Assembly: GCF_013488205.1 (NCBI RefSeq)
Contig: NZ_CP040908.1
Coordinates: 713,501 to 777,500 of the forward strand
Origin: Empedobacter falsenii
GTDB lineage: Bacteria > Bacteroidota > Bacteroidia > Flavobacteriales > Weeksellaceae
Direction: 5' to 3'
Length of the DNA stretch: 64,000 nt
Part shown: positions 7,910-16,372 of the stretch, in pieces
Layout: every line of letters begins with the position of its first letter
How positions within the stretch are numbered: position 1 is the stretch's first letter
Made by a program: the position numbers and the translations under genes
The notes under the pieces: model-generated
Told to the model about the DNA's origin: nothing
The model's database searches: none
Seen by the model: the letters and a program-made list of their open reading frames with translations, nothing else

Positions 7910-9187
7910 TTAAAACATTCTGGTAATTCGGCAGTACCATTTTCGAACATTATCGGCATTATTTGTCGTGTCCATATTATCAATGGTAAAAGACATTTCT
8001 ACTTTGTACCATTTATTTCCTTCGAGGATAAAATCAAAATTATATCCTTCGGTATTATTTGAGTATGTAACCGCAGTACCTGGAGTCGAAACTCCTTTTA
8101 CCATATTTACACCATATCCTAAATACATTCCGTTATCAAGATTCTGATAACCATTAGGAGCTAGGATGACATTCGCATCACCACGTCCTTCTTGGGAGGT
8201 CATTCCCATCCACCAAAATTTTTGAGCTTCATTACTTATATTGTATACTCTAGGCACAATGGATACAGGACCTGCGGAATTAGAACTTGAGATTGCGAAA
8301 GCATCAAACTGAAAAGTGTCTTCAATCGTTGGCATTTTATCTCCATTGCTGCTTAATAAAACATTGGAAAGACTTGCTAAAACCCCTGTTCCACTAAAAT
8401 ATTCTGATTCGCCTCGAGAAAGTTCATTTTTTCCTACAGTAGCAGAACAAGATTGTCCAAAAAAATCTATTGCAAATTCTGCGGTATTTGGAGATGAACC
8501 AGAAGGAGTTCCAGTTATTGAGTATATTAGTTGACCAACTCCATATTCTAAATCACCATATTGTAATGTAGCTGTAAGACCAGTTATTCCTGTAGAAAGT
8601 ATTGGCGAACCAGCAGGATAAGATCCTCCATTTCCTCCTGAATAAGGAATTACTAAAGTTCCAATATAAGGAACTCCTTGTTCGAATTTTTTTGGTGTGA
8701 TATAAGCTAAACTACAATCTAATTTGTTAATTGAAGGAGAAATACTACTTCTTGTAGAAAATTTAACCCATTCGGTTCCGTTCCAATAGAGATAACCTTC
8801 TGTTGTTAATCCTCTTTTTCCTAAGTTGTAAATTAGCAATCCTATAGCAGGATTGGCTATTGTGGTTTGGTCTGTATTGCTTTCTAACGAAACTTTAGGA
8901 CCTAAAAAACCTCTTTTGTTGCCATTAGAGGCACCATCTGTATTTACATCCAAAATAGCTGATGGATCTGGAGATATTGTTCCAATTCCAACACTACCAG
9001 AAGACGTAATTACAAAGTCATCTGAAGCTTGTAAAGGATCTGGAATTCCTGTTTTTGGATTTGTTGTTTCGGGAGAAGATTTACCATCTACATTAAAAAT
9101 TCCTTGAGGATTTTCTGTATTAATCCCTACTTGCCCGAACGAGAGGACAGAGAATAAAGTTGTAAAAAGGAAAACGCTTTTTTTCAT
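7910..9187 (-). CDS. Secreted repeat protein, paralogue of the 6202-7563 product
   Basis: 425 residues. Signal peptide MKKSVFLFTTLFSVLSFGQ, then VGINTENPQGIFNVDGK, GSVGIGTISPDPSAILDVN and LLIYNLGKRGLTTEGYLYWN, aligning with the first ~200 residues of its neighbour. The C-terminal half differs: SRGESEYFSGTGVLASL, a WWMGMTSQEGRGDANVILAP segment and a final WYKVEMSFTID...WYCRITRMF, which looks like a jelly-roll or adhesive domain. So the N-terminal export/stalk module is conserved while the distal module varies, a pattern of antigenic or ligand diversification. No HTH pair follows this copy. Confidence 0.72.
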   Translation of the reverse strand: MKKSVFLFTTLFSVLSFGQVGINTENPQGIFNVDGKSSPETTNPKTGIPDPLQASDDFVITSSGSVGIGTISPDPSAILDVNTDGASNGNKRGFLGPKVSLESNTDQTTIANPAIGLLIYNLGKRGLTTEGYLYWNGTEWVKFSTRSSISPSINKLDCSLAYITPKKFEQGVPYIGTLVIPYSGGNGGSYPAGSPILSTGITGLTATLQYGDLEYGVGQLIYSITGTPSGSSPNTAEFAIDFFGQSCSATVGKNELSRGESEYFSGTGVLASLSNVLLSSNGDKMPTIEDTFQFDAFAISSSNSAGPVSIVPRVYNISNEAQKFWWMGMTSQEGRGDANVILAPNGYQNLDNGMYLGYGVNMVKGVSTPGTAVTYSNNTEGYNFDFILEGNKWYKVEMSFTIDNMDTTNNADNVRKWYCRITRMF

Positions 9188-9209
9188 ACTTTTTGTTTAG
9201 TTTTAAAAT

Positions 9210-9412
9210 AATGTGCAAACCTATTGGCTTTTATTTTTTGAGGAAAGAGATTGACTACGGCAAAGCTACTTTATGGCATACGACATGGCTACTTTATTGT
9301 TTTTAGTTGGATTGTATTTTTTATCTGTTATAAGGTTTTAACAATGTAATTTGTTTATTTTTAATCATTTATTCTTTATTATTTCGGAAAAAATATTATT
9401 TTATGAATTTGT
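9210..9412 (-). promoter_or_regulatory. Conserved upstream region shared with 7600-7800
   Basis: It contains ACTACGGCAAAGCTACTTTA, TACGACAT (9279-9286) and ATTATTTCGGAAAAAAT, in the same order and at similar distances as upstream of 7563. The 357-nt gap (9188-9544) also has a tandem TTTGTCCCCCCT pair (9408-9432) and serves the divergent tail-collar operon. Confidence 0.5.
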
Positions 9413-9544
9413 CCCCCCTATTTGTCCCCCCTCTAAAAGTTGAGCTCATTCTATAATTTGGTAAATTTATAACGCAATTTATATAGGTTGCCATTCTACT
9501 CTCTCCTTCCTATTAAATAGGATAATTCAAAAACTTTAATTTAT

Positions 9545-10117
9545 ATGTACGAAGGAACAATTGGTGAAATTCGGATGTTTGCAGGTCCGTATGCTCCTAG
9601 GAATTGGGCTTTCTGCTATGGACAAATTTTGTCTATTAATCAGAATCAAGCTTTATTTAGTATACTGGGAGCGATGTATGGAGGAAATGGCGTAACAACA
9701 TTTGCCTTACCGGATTTTAGAGGCCGAATTCCTGTAGGGTTTTCAAATGAAATTTCTTTAGGGAAAACGGCAGGTGAAGAAACGCATGCCTTAACCTCTA
9801 CAGAAATGCCTGCGCATCTACATCTTGTAGAAATAAAAGGTAATCATTTTAAGGTAAGTGCGAAGGGTGCTACTCAAGCAAGGATTACATCAGGCTCTAG
9901 TTTGGCTGCACCTGTTGAATCAAGAGGTCGTATGAAAGTTCCTACACAAGGTTTTGTACAGACAGAACCAAATGTGGGGCTGAATAGTAACTCCGTTGAT
10001 TTAGGAGATGTTACACTAGAACCACAAGGAGGAAACCAGGGACATGAAAACCGTATGCCTTCTTTAGGGATGAATTATGTGATTTGTTTATTTGGAATCT
10101 ATCCATCAAGAAATTAA
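9545..10117 (+). CDS. Phage tail collar domain protein (MdpB-like), first of three
   Basis: 190 residues. An N-terminal tail-collar domain (IGEIRMFAGPYAPRNWAFCY, QALFSILGAMYGGNGVTTFA, LPDFRGRIPVG) is followed by a Thr/Ser-rich insert and the closing HENRMPSLGMNYVICLFGIYP. The family is often called microcystin-dependent protein MdpB and is related to short tail-fibre collars. No signal peptide is seen. It heads a compact operon of three collar proteins, a metallophosphatase-like protein, a T9SS cargo protein and a small sorted membrane protein. No phage structural genes lie nearby, so it is not a prophage relic in the usual sense. Confidence 0.88.
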   Translation: MYEGTIGEIRMFAGPYAPRNWAFCYGQILSINQNQALFSILGAMYGGNGVTTFALPDFRGRIPVGFSNEISLGKTAGEETHALTSTEMPAHLHLVEIKGNHFKVSAKGATQARITSGSSLAAPVESRGRMKVPTQGFVQTEPNVGLNSNSVDLGDVTLEPQGGNQGHENRMPSLGMNYVICLFGIYPSRN

Positions 10118-10120
10118 TTT

Positions 10121-10708
10121 ATGGACCAAACGATAGGAGAAATTAGAATGTTTGCGGGGAATTTTGCCCCTTTAGGGTGGATGCTTTGCCAGGGACAATT
10201 ATTGTCTATAAGTGAAAATGAAGCGTTATTCGCTGTTATAGGAACGATTTATGGCGGAGATGGTATTTCTACTTTTGCTTTACCAAACCTTGCTAGCCGT
10301 GTGGCAGTTGGAATGGGACAAGGATTGGGATTAAGAAGTATTATTTTGGGTGAACAAGTAGGGGCAGAAAGAGTAACACTTATGGCTACTCAATTACCTC
10401 CTCATACTCATGTCGTAGATAAGAATTCGGTACAAGTAACAAATGGAATTGCGAGTAATATGTTATCTACTGCACACGAACCAACAAAAGGAAAAAGTTT
10501 GGGTGTTGCAACAAATAATGGAATTTCAACTTTAGGGTATAATCAAGAAGTACCTAACACGACATTACATCAAACATCCTTGAGAAATGAAGATTTAACG
10601 AAAACAACTTTACCAGTTGGAGGAAATCAGCCCCATAACAATATGCAACCTTATTTGGGGATTAATTTTATTATAGCAATAGAAGGAAATTTTCCTTCGC
10701 AAAATTAG
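10121..10708 (+). CDS. Phage tail collar domain protein (MdpB-like), second of three
   Basis: 195 residues with the same layout: IGEIRMFAGNFAPLGWMLCQ, ENEALFAVIGTIYGGDGIST, LPNLASRVAVGMGQG, and the final PHNNMQPYLGINFIIAIEGN. It starts 3 nt after the stop of the first copy, so the genes are translationally coupled. The central region (about residues 95-160) diverges strongly from its siblings, as expected if the copies assemble into a hetero-oligomer or carry different distal loops. Confidence 0.88.
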   Translation: MDQTIGEIRMFAGNFAPLGWMLCQGQLLSISENEALFAVIGTIYGGDGISTFALPNLASRVAVGMGQGLGLRSIILGEQVGAERVTLMATQLPPHTHVVDKNSVQVTNGIASNMLSTAHEPTKGKSLGVATNNGISTLGYNQEVPNTTLHQTSLRNEDLTKTTLPVGGNQPHNNMQPYLGINFIIAIEGNFPSQN

Positions 10709-10713
10709 AATTT

Positions 10714-11298
10714 ATGGAAGAAGCTTATATAGGAGAGGTGAGATTATTTGCTGGCAATTTTGAACCAAGAAATTGGGCATTTTGCCGTGGTCAATTAATC
10801 GCTATTAGACAAAACACGGCCTTGTTTTCAATATTAGGAACAACATACGGAGGAGATGGTATTAACACTTTTGCTTTGCCAAATTTTATTAATCATGTGG
10901 GAATAGGTGTAGGACAAGGACCTGGGCTTTCTGCAAGAGTATTAGGTGAAACAGGAGGAGAAGAAAATGTAACATTATCGACACAAGATATGCCATCTCA
11001 TATACATGGAGTTGTGATGACGGATCAACCAAAGTTAAAAGTTAGTTCGTCTCCGGCTACGCAAACGACACCTATTACAGGTTCATCAATTGCTCAGCCT
11101 GGTTTTTTGGTAAACGGTTCTTTTGCTCCAACAATGGGGGTGAATTTAGAAGAACCTGTAGTAGAATTAAATGCGAATATAGACATGAAATTTAGAACAC
11201 AGGTTTCAGGTGGATCAATTCCTCATAATAATATGCAACCTTATATTGGGATGAATTATGTGATTTGTTTATATGGAATTTTTCCTCAAAGATGGTAA
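10714..11298 (+). CDS. Phage tail collar domain protein (MdpB-like), third of three
   Basis: 194 residues: YIGEVRLFAGNFEPRNWAFC, NTALFSILGTTYGGDGINTF, GIGVGQGPGLSARVLGETGG and the end PHNNMQPYIGMNYVICLYGI. It starts 5 nt after the second copy. The three genes are tandem duplications, with divergence concentrated in the insert between the collar core and the C-terminal strand. Confidence 0.88.
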   Translation: MEEAYIGEVRLFAGNFEPRNWAFCRGQLIAIRQNTALFSILGTTYGGDGINTFALPNFINHVGIGVGQGPGLSARVLGETGGEENVTLSTQDMPSHIHGVVMTDQPKLKVSSSPATQTTPITGSSIAQPGFLVNGSFAPTMGVNLEEPVVELNANIDMKFRTQVSGGSIPHNNMQPYIGMNYVICLYGIFPQRW

Positions 11299-11313
11299 TT
11301 AAATAAGAAAAAT

Positions 11314-12228
11314 ATGGAAAGTAATAGACGTTCTTTTCTGAAACATACCGCATCCTTAATGGGGATTTCGATGTTGAATCCTTCGTTGAAAGGGTTGGCT
11401 AATGTTTCAAAAAATATACAAGGATTAACAGATGATTCGCATCTCACGATTTATCAAACCAACAATATGGATCAGTCAACAAATCGTTCCATTTACAGTC
11501 AAATTAAAAGCGAGCTCAATGATCAACCAACAAATGGAATTTTATTGGACGCAGGTAATTTATTTCGATTAGAACAATTAAATAAATCAACCTTTCAATC
11601 TATTAATTCTGTTGGTTATCATGCAGTTGCTTTAAGTAATAATTATTTGAAATTAGGCGTTAAACCCTTTTTAGATTTAGCAAAATCTTTTGATTTTCCA
11701 TTTGTGAACTGTAATTATTCTTCACAAGAAAAAGATTGGAATGAAGTTATTCTCCCTTATGTGATTTTGCATACTAAAGAGTTCAAAATTGGAATAACTG
11801 GGGTTGCTGAAAGTGTTTCTAATGCTTCAATTCGTGTTGATAATCCTTATAATGCAGCCAATCGAATAGCAAAAAAATTAAAAACAGAAGATCAATGTGA
11901 TTTGGTCATTTGTTTATCACAATTGGGAATGGATAAAAGTAAATGGAATAGCAAAGATTTAGCTCTGAAAAGTAAAGAAATTGATTTTGTTTTGAGTTCG
12001 GTGCAAGGACAGAAATTTAATTATCCGCATATCTTAAAAAATAAAAAGGAACAAGAAGTAATATTAACGCAAGGCGGAATGGGTGGAGAATTGATCAGTA
12101 AGAGTAGTGTTGTATATTCTATGCAAAAGGATAGAATTAGTTTCGAACATGCATTTATTATGCCAGCATCCTCTTTTGCGAAATCAACAGAAATTCACGG
12201 AAAAGTAAAAGAATTACGTAATGTATAA
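11314..12228 (+). CDS. 5'-nucleotidase/metallophosphatase-like protein lacking metal ligands
   Basis: 304 residues. A twin-arginine-like export signal (SNRRSFLKHTASLMG) precedes a fold that follows the UshA/5'-nucleotidase N-terminal domain in outline. GYHAVALSNNYLKLGVKPF stands where the family has GxDAxxxGNHEFDxG, DLVICLSQLGMD stands for the DVVIxLSHLG strand, and IDFVLSSVQGQ stands for IDxIxxGHSH. The initial HxND and GD ligands are also absent (LTIYQTNNMD, LLDAGN). All expected metal-binding positions are replaced, so it is probably a pseudoenzyme with a binding or scaffold role. It lies between the collar genes and the T9SS protein, 15 nt after the former and 13 nt before the latter's chosen start. 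Confidence 0.65.
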   Translation: MESNRRSFLKHTASLMGISMLNPSLKGLANVSKNIQGLTDDSHLTIYQTNNMDQSTNRSIYSQIKSELNDQPTNGILLDAGNLFRLEQLNKSTFQSINSVGYHAVALSNNYLKLGVKPFLDLAKSFDFPFVNCNYSSQEKDWNEVILPYVILHTKEFKIGITGVAESVSNASIRVDNPYNAANRIAKKLKTEDQCDLVICLSQLGMDKSKWNSKDLALKSKEIDFVLSSVQGQKFNYPHILKNKKEQEVILTQGGMGGELISKSSVVYSMQKDRISFEHAFIMPASSFAKSTEIHGKVKELRNV

Positions 12229-12241
12229 TATTAAATTTGTT

Positions 12242-14425
12242 ATGAAAAAAAATCTACTTTATTATAAATTTACGATTCTATTTTTCTTTGGATTCGTTTT
12301 TTCTTTAGCTCAAAATTTACCTTATACAGAAGATTTTGAACATGCTACAAATGATAGTTACTCTTTTACTAGTAATGGAAAGCTATTTAAAATAGAAAGT
12401 TCTCCTACATCTCGTTATCCGCAAGGAACATTTCGTGTACAAGGAAATTATCCTGGTACAGGGTGGAATGGTTTAACAATAGATAATAAATACATTGATA
12501 ATGACGGTGCAGCAGAATTTGGAGTTAATCCAAGTTTTAAGCTTAAAAGTGAGGGATTTAATTTTACTTCGCAAAATTTTTATCTTTTTTTAGCTGATTA
12601 TAATTTACAGCAATTTCCTTTTATTACGCCTGTACCAATTATAATTAATGGAAAAGAGAATGGGACAATTATTTTTACAGCAGTTTATATTCCTTTAAAT
12701 GCTCTTATGATGAATGGATATATTCAAGTTAATTTGAAAAACATAAATGGAATAGATTATTCAAATTATGTAATCAATGAACTTGAAATTTCTACAAGTA
12801 ATCCGGCAAATTATGTTGGGTTAGATGCATTTACATGGACAGAAGTTACTCCGTCTTTGCCAACGATTTGGGAAAATGGCGTTTGGAGTGATGGAGAACC
12901 AACACTTACCAAAGATGCCATACTTAGAGCATCATATCCACATGATTTGGTTGCTAAAACACTCACATTTGAGGCAGATGTAACTGTTCCTTCAGGCGTT
13001 ACATATACAGTTGATCGAAACGTTAGCAATACTTCTCATCAGGTTGTTTTTGATCATGGTGCTTATTTAATGCAACAAAATGACAATGCTGTAAACATAG
13101 GAAATATTAGTTTCAAACGTCAATCAGAGCTAATTTATCGCTTAGAAACCTTGGATTGGTCTTCGCCTGTTTTGGGACAAAATATTTTGGCTTTATCCCC
13201 TAAAACATTACAAAATCGTTTTTATCGCTATGACGAGTCTACCAATGATTGGATCGCAAATATTAATGCAGCTGATATTTTTCAAAAAGGGGAATACATT
13301 GCGTTTAGAGCGCCAAATAATTTTAATAATTATGGAGAAGGTGTTGCAAAACCATTTGAAGGTACTTTTACAGGAGTTCCGAATAATGGTTCTGTTTTAA
13401 TGATGTTAACAAAGAATAAATTTGGTAATAATGCAGTTGGTAATCCTTATCCATCTCCAATTGACTTGAAGAAAGTTATATCATTCAATTCAGGAATGTC
13501 AACTATTTCGAATGTCTTTGTTTGGACACATAAAAAACCAATCGTTAATGGAGAATTTTCTGGAGATAATTGGATGATTTACAATGACCAAATGGGATGG
13601 AGTGACCCTACAGTAACCTCAACAACAATAGGTGTTGGACAAGGTTTTATTGTACAAGCAGAAAGTAAAGTAGTCTCACCAACACCAACATCAATACCAT
13701 TTATTTTTAATAATGGTATGCGTGTTACGGGGAACGAAGTGATTTCATATAAAACGAAAGAAGATGATAAATTTTGGTTGAGTTTAAAACAAAATAATGA
13801 AACGTTAAATTCGACTCTTATTGGGTATAAAGAGGGTTCATCGAAACAATATGAAAAGGTTTTTGATGCAGAACCCATGCAAGTCTATCCTGGTATTTAT
13901 TCGATGATCGATCAAAAAGAAATGTCTATTCAAGGTAGAGGAGCTGAGTTTGATGAAAAAGACCAATTTGATTTAGTTGTTAACATCTTAACTGCTGAAA
14001 ATTACACGATTTCGTTGGCGAAAACAAATGGAATTTTTTCGCAAGGACAATCTATTTACTTAGTTGATAAAGAATTGAATAAAATCACTGATTTATCAAA
14101 AGGGGATTATAATTTCATCAGTGATAAAGGTTATTTTGCGAATCGTTTCGAAATAGTTTATACAAACAGTTTATTGCATACAACTGATTTGAATGAAAAA
14201 AATAAACTAAATGTTTATACCGAAAATCATATAGTTCATATCCAATCAACTGAAAAATTAAAAACTGTAAAAGTTTATAATCTAGAAGGTAGCTTAGTAA
14301 AAAGTATATCTTCTTTAAATACATTTGAGACGCATTTTGATTTATCAACGTCTACTAAAATTTATGTTATTTGGGTTGAATCTTATGATGGAACTAAAAT
14401 TTCTAAAAAAATAATTGTAAAATAA
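12242..14425 (+). CDS. T9SS-exported surface protein
   Basis: About 727 residues from the ATG at 12242 (an earlier ATG at 12221 overlaps the upstream gene; MKKNLLYYKFTILFFFGFVF is a proper signal peptide start). The mature protein starts QNLPYTEDFEHATN, typical of T9SS cargo with an N-terminal jelly-roll. A large beta-rich middle contains NPYPSPIDLKKV (the 'GNPYPS' block of long flavobacterial surface proteins). The last ~75 residues (NKLNVYTENHIVHIQ..., VKVYNLEGSLVKS, KISKKIIVK) fit the type A T9SS sorting domain. It is presumably the cell-surface partner of the collar proteins. Confidence 0.82.
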   Translation: MKKNLLYYKFTILFFFGFVFSLAQNLPYTEDFEHATNDSYSFTSNGKLFKIESSPTSRYPQGTFRVQGNYPGTGWNGLTIDNKYIDNDGAAEFGVNPSFKLKSEGFNFTSQNFYLFLADYNLQQFPFITPVPIIINGKENGTIIFTAVYIPLNALMMNGYIQVNLKNINGIDYSNYVINELEISTSNPANYVGLDAFTWTEVTPSLPTIWENGVWSDGEPTLTKDAILRASYPHDLVAKTLTFEADVTVPSGVTYTVDRNVSNTSHQVVFDHGAYLMQQNDNAVNIGNISFKRQSELIYRLETLDWSSPVLGQNILALSPKTLQNRFYRYDESTNDWIANINAADIFQKGEYIAFRAPNNFNNYGEGVAKPFEGTFTGVPNNGSVLMMLTKNKFGNNAVGNPYPSPIDLKKVISFNSGMSTISNVFVWTHKKPIVNGEFSGDNWMIYNDQMGWSDPTVTSTTIGVGQGFIVQAESKVVSPTPTSIPFIFNNGMRVTGNEVISYKTKEDDKFWLSLKQNNETLNSTLIGYKEGSSKQYEKVFDAEPMQVYPGIYSMIDQKEMSIQGRGAEFDEKDQFDLVVNILTAENYTISLAKTNGIFSQGQSIYLVDKELNKITDLSKGDYNFISDKGYFANRFEIVYTNSLLHTTDLNEKNKLNVYTENHIVHIQSTEKLKTVKVYNLEGSLVKSISSLNTFETHFDLSTSTKIYVIWVESYDGTKISKKIIVK

Positions 14426-14431
14426 TGTACG

Positions 14432-14686
14432 ATGAAAAAACAATTAAAAAACATTTTATGTGGAAGTTTATTTTTATTGCTTCCCTTTACAAATCTACAT
14501 GCAGAAGATGGAAATTCTAGTATTAGTTTTTTTAGTGAAGACACTTCGAATACAAATCCTGGAGGACACGATCCTGGAGATGATCCTGTAGATGGAACAC
14601 CTATAAATTCATATACAATAGTTTTGTTATTTACAGCTGTTGTTATAGGTTATTATGGAAGAAATAAATTAATAAGAAATCATTAA
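14432..14686 (+). CDS. Small sorted membrane protein (PID-CTERM-like)
   Basis: 84 residues: signal peptide MKKQLKNILCGSLFLLLPF..., a short Ser/Gly/Asp-rich linker with GGHDPGDDPVDGTPIN, one hydrophobic helix (SYTIVLLFTAVVIGYYG) and a short basic tail (RNKLIRNH). The PI(D/N) box, helix and basic tail match the tiny proteins with a PID-CTERM-type sorting tail found beside surface proteins in Bacteroidota. It follows the T9SS gene by 6 nt and is the last gene of the operon. Role unknown; perhaps an anchor. Confidence 0.65.
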   Translation: MKKQLKNILCGSLFLLLPFTNLHAEDGNSSISFFSEDTSNTNPGGHDPGDDPVDGTPINSYTIVLLFTAVVIGYYGRNKLIRNH

Positions 14687-14707
14687 AATTTTTGTATTTT
14701 AATTATG

Positions 14708-14738
14708 AAAAGTCTGAGTTTTTCTCAGACTTTTTTGT
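14708..14738 (+). terminator. Terminator of the tail-collar/T9SS operon
   Basis: AGTCTGAG and CTCAGACT form an 8-bp stem with a TTTTT loop, followed by TTTTTTGTTTT. Confidence 0.85.
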
Positions 14739-14898
14739 TTTAATTATTGACTCTTCTTTGGATATTGTTGATTAGAAAATTATTATTTTTTTACAACAGT
14801 TACAAATGTTAAACCTTTTGAAATGTGATTATTGGCTTAATGCTTGTAGTGAAGTATAGAAGACTACCATTAAAAATAAATCACAAAAAATAATTACT

Positions 14899-15741
14899 AT
14901 GGCGAAATTAAAAAGAAAGGACTATAACATACATTATGTAGATTATGGTAATAAAATGGCGCAACCTATTGTTTTGATACATGGTTGGCCACTTAGTTTG
15001 CAATCTTGGGAATATCAAATTCCAAAAATTGTAGATGCGGGTTTTCGTTGTATAGCATATGATCGTAAAGGTTTTGGAAAGTCTTGCGCAACTTGGGACG
15101 GTTATGATTATGATGCTTTAGCAGAAGATTTACATGCTTTGATTGATGAATTGCAATTGAAAAATGTTGTGTTAGTTGGTTTTTCTATGGGAGGAGGAGA
15201 AGTAGTGCGCTATATTGTGAATTATGGAAACAAAAATATTTCGAAAGTAGCTTTAATTAGTTCGATCATTCCTTTGGTAAAACAAACAGCTGATAATGAA
15301 AATGGTGTTCCGCAGAAAAATTTAGATGAAATTGTACATCAACTTCAAACTAATCGATTGGAGTTTTTAGATGGTTTTCATAAAGGTTTTTATAATTACG
15401 GATTATTAAAAAAATCAGTGAGTAAAGAACAATTAGATTTTGATTTTTCTGTTTCGTCTCATGCTTCACCTGTTGCGACTTTGAAAGCTGCTTTGTCTTG
15501 GATGGATACCGATTTTAGAAAAGAATGCCAAATGATTGATGTTCCGACTTTAATTATACATGGAAAAGAGGATCAAACTGTTCCTATAAAAACTGCTGGC
15601 GATCAAGCTTCTAAATTAATCCCGCATGCCACTTATATTGTTTACGAAGATGCTCCTCATGGTTTAAATATTACTCATAAAGAGCAATTGAATATGGATT
15701 TAGTTGAGTTTTTGTTAAATATAGAACACGAAAAAGAATAA
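14899..15741 (+). CDS. Alpha/beta hydrolase, non-haem chloroperoxidase-like
   Basis: 280 residues, no signal peptide. It has the oxyanion motif HGWPLS, CIAYDRKGFGKS, the nucleophile elbow GFSMGGGE (Ser near residue 96), a late acid (HGKEDQTVP) and the catalytic His in APHGLN. This set matches bacterial cofactor-free haloperoxidase/esterase enzymes. The reaction is ester or perhydrolase chemistry; the natural substrate is unknown. The lipocalin gene starts 3 nt later, so they form an operon; a link to lipid or hydrophobic ligands is plausible but inferred. Confidence 0.85.
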   Translation: MAKLKRKDYNIHYVDYGNKMAQPIVLIHGWPLSLQSWEYQIPKIVDAGFRCIAYDRKGFGKSCATWDGYDYDALAEDLHALIDELQLKNVVLVGFSMGGGEVVRYIVNYGNKNISKVALISSIIPLVKQTADNENGVPQKNLDEIVHQLQTNRLEFLDGFHKGFYNYGLLKKSVSKEQLDFDFSVSSHASPVATLKAALSWMDTDFRKECQMIDVPTLIIHGKEDQTVPIKTAGDQASKLIPHATYIVYEDAPHGLNITHKEQLNMDLVEFLLNIEHEKE

Positions 15742-15744
15742 ATT

Positions 15745-16296
15745 ATGAAGCAATTAAATAAAAAGATGATCTCAGGTTTAGCATTAGCAGGTTTGGGAGG
15801 GTTGACATACGCTTGGTTGAATTGTCGAAAAGTTAAAATCCCGGATTATGTTACAGCGGTCGAAAATTTTGATCCGCAACAATACATGGGAAAGTGGTAT
15901 GAAATTGCACGATTAGATTTCAAATACGAAAAAAATATGAGTCATGTAACTGCGACTTATTTTTTGAATAAGAAAGGTGTAATAGAAGTTCATAACAGAG
16001 GTTTTGATTATAAAGAAAACGAATGGACAGAAGCTCATGGAAAAGCTAAGTTGAATGGAGAAGAGGGGAAAGGAGCTTTAAAAGTTAGTTTCTTTGGTCC
16101 ATTTTATTCAGGATATAATGTTGTGTTGATGGATCCCGATTATGAAACGGCTTTGGTTTTTGGTGAAAGTCATGATTATATGTGGATTTTATCACGACAA
16201 AAAACAATTTCGGAAGCAACAAAACAAAAGTTTCTTTTGTATGCAGAAGAAAAAGGATATGCGATAGAGGAACTTACTTGGACTGTACAAGAATAA
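15745..16296 (+). CDS. Lipocalin family protein (Blc-like)
   Basis: 183 residues. An N-terminal hydrophobic helix (MISGLALAGLGGLTYAWL) anchors or exports it; a Cys follows (LNCRK) but the residues before it are not a good lipobox. The lipocalin signature DPQQYMGKWYEIARLDFKYE and the later YMWILSRQKTISE (third structural motif) are clear. Blc-type lipocalins bind lipids or hydrophobic molecules at the envelope. Translationally coupled with the upstream hydrolase. Confidence 0.85.
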   Translation: MKQLNKKMISGLALAGLGGLTYAWLNCRKVKIPDYVTAVENFDPQQYMGKWYEIARLDFKYEKNMSHVTATYFLNKKGVIEVHNRGFDYKENEWTEAHGKAKLNGEEGKGALKVSFFGPFYSGYNVVLMDPDYETALVFGESHDYMWILSRQKTISEATKQKFLLYAEEKGYAIEELTWTVQE

Positions 16297-16313
16297 GTTG
16301 ATAAATATAGTTT

Positions 16314-16359
16314 CATCTCAAAGGGCTAATTTCTTTTAAGAAATTAGCCCTTTGAGATG
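16314..16359. terminator. Long inverted repeat between convergent lipocalin and ferritin genes
   Basis: CATCTCAAAGGGCTAATTTC pairs with its exact reverse complement a few bases later, giving a stem of more than 20 bp. It lies 18 nt past the lipocalin stop and 14 nt past the ferritin stop, so it can end both transcripts, although it lacks a strong T tail. Confidence 0.7.
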
Positions 16360-16372
16360 AATGATGAATATA

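Noticed and set aside
9408-9432. Tandem TTTGTCCCCCCT as a possible CRISPR or iteron array
   Set aside because: Only two copies with no spacers; too short to call anything but a small direct repeat.
9545-11298. Prophage or tailocin remnant
   Set aside because: Three collar genes but no sheath, baseplate, capsid, terminase or lysis genes in the surrounding region.
12811-13029. Antisense ORF within the T9SS gene
   Set aside because: Shadow frame of a strong coding gene; no signal of its own.
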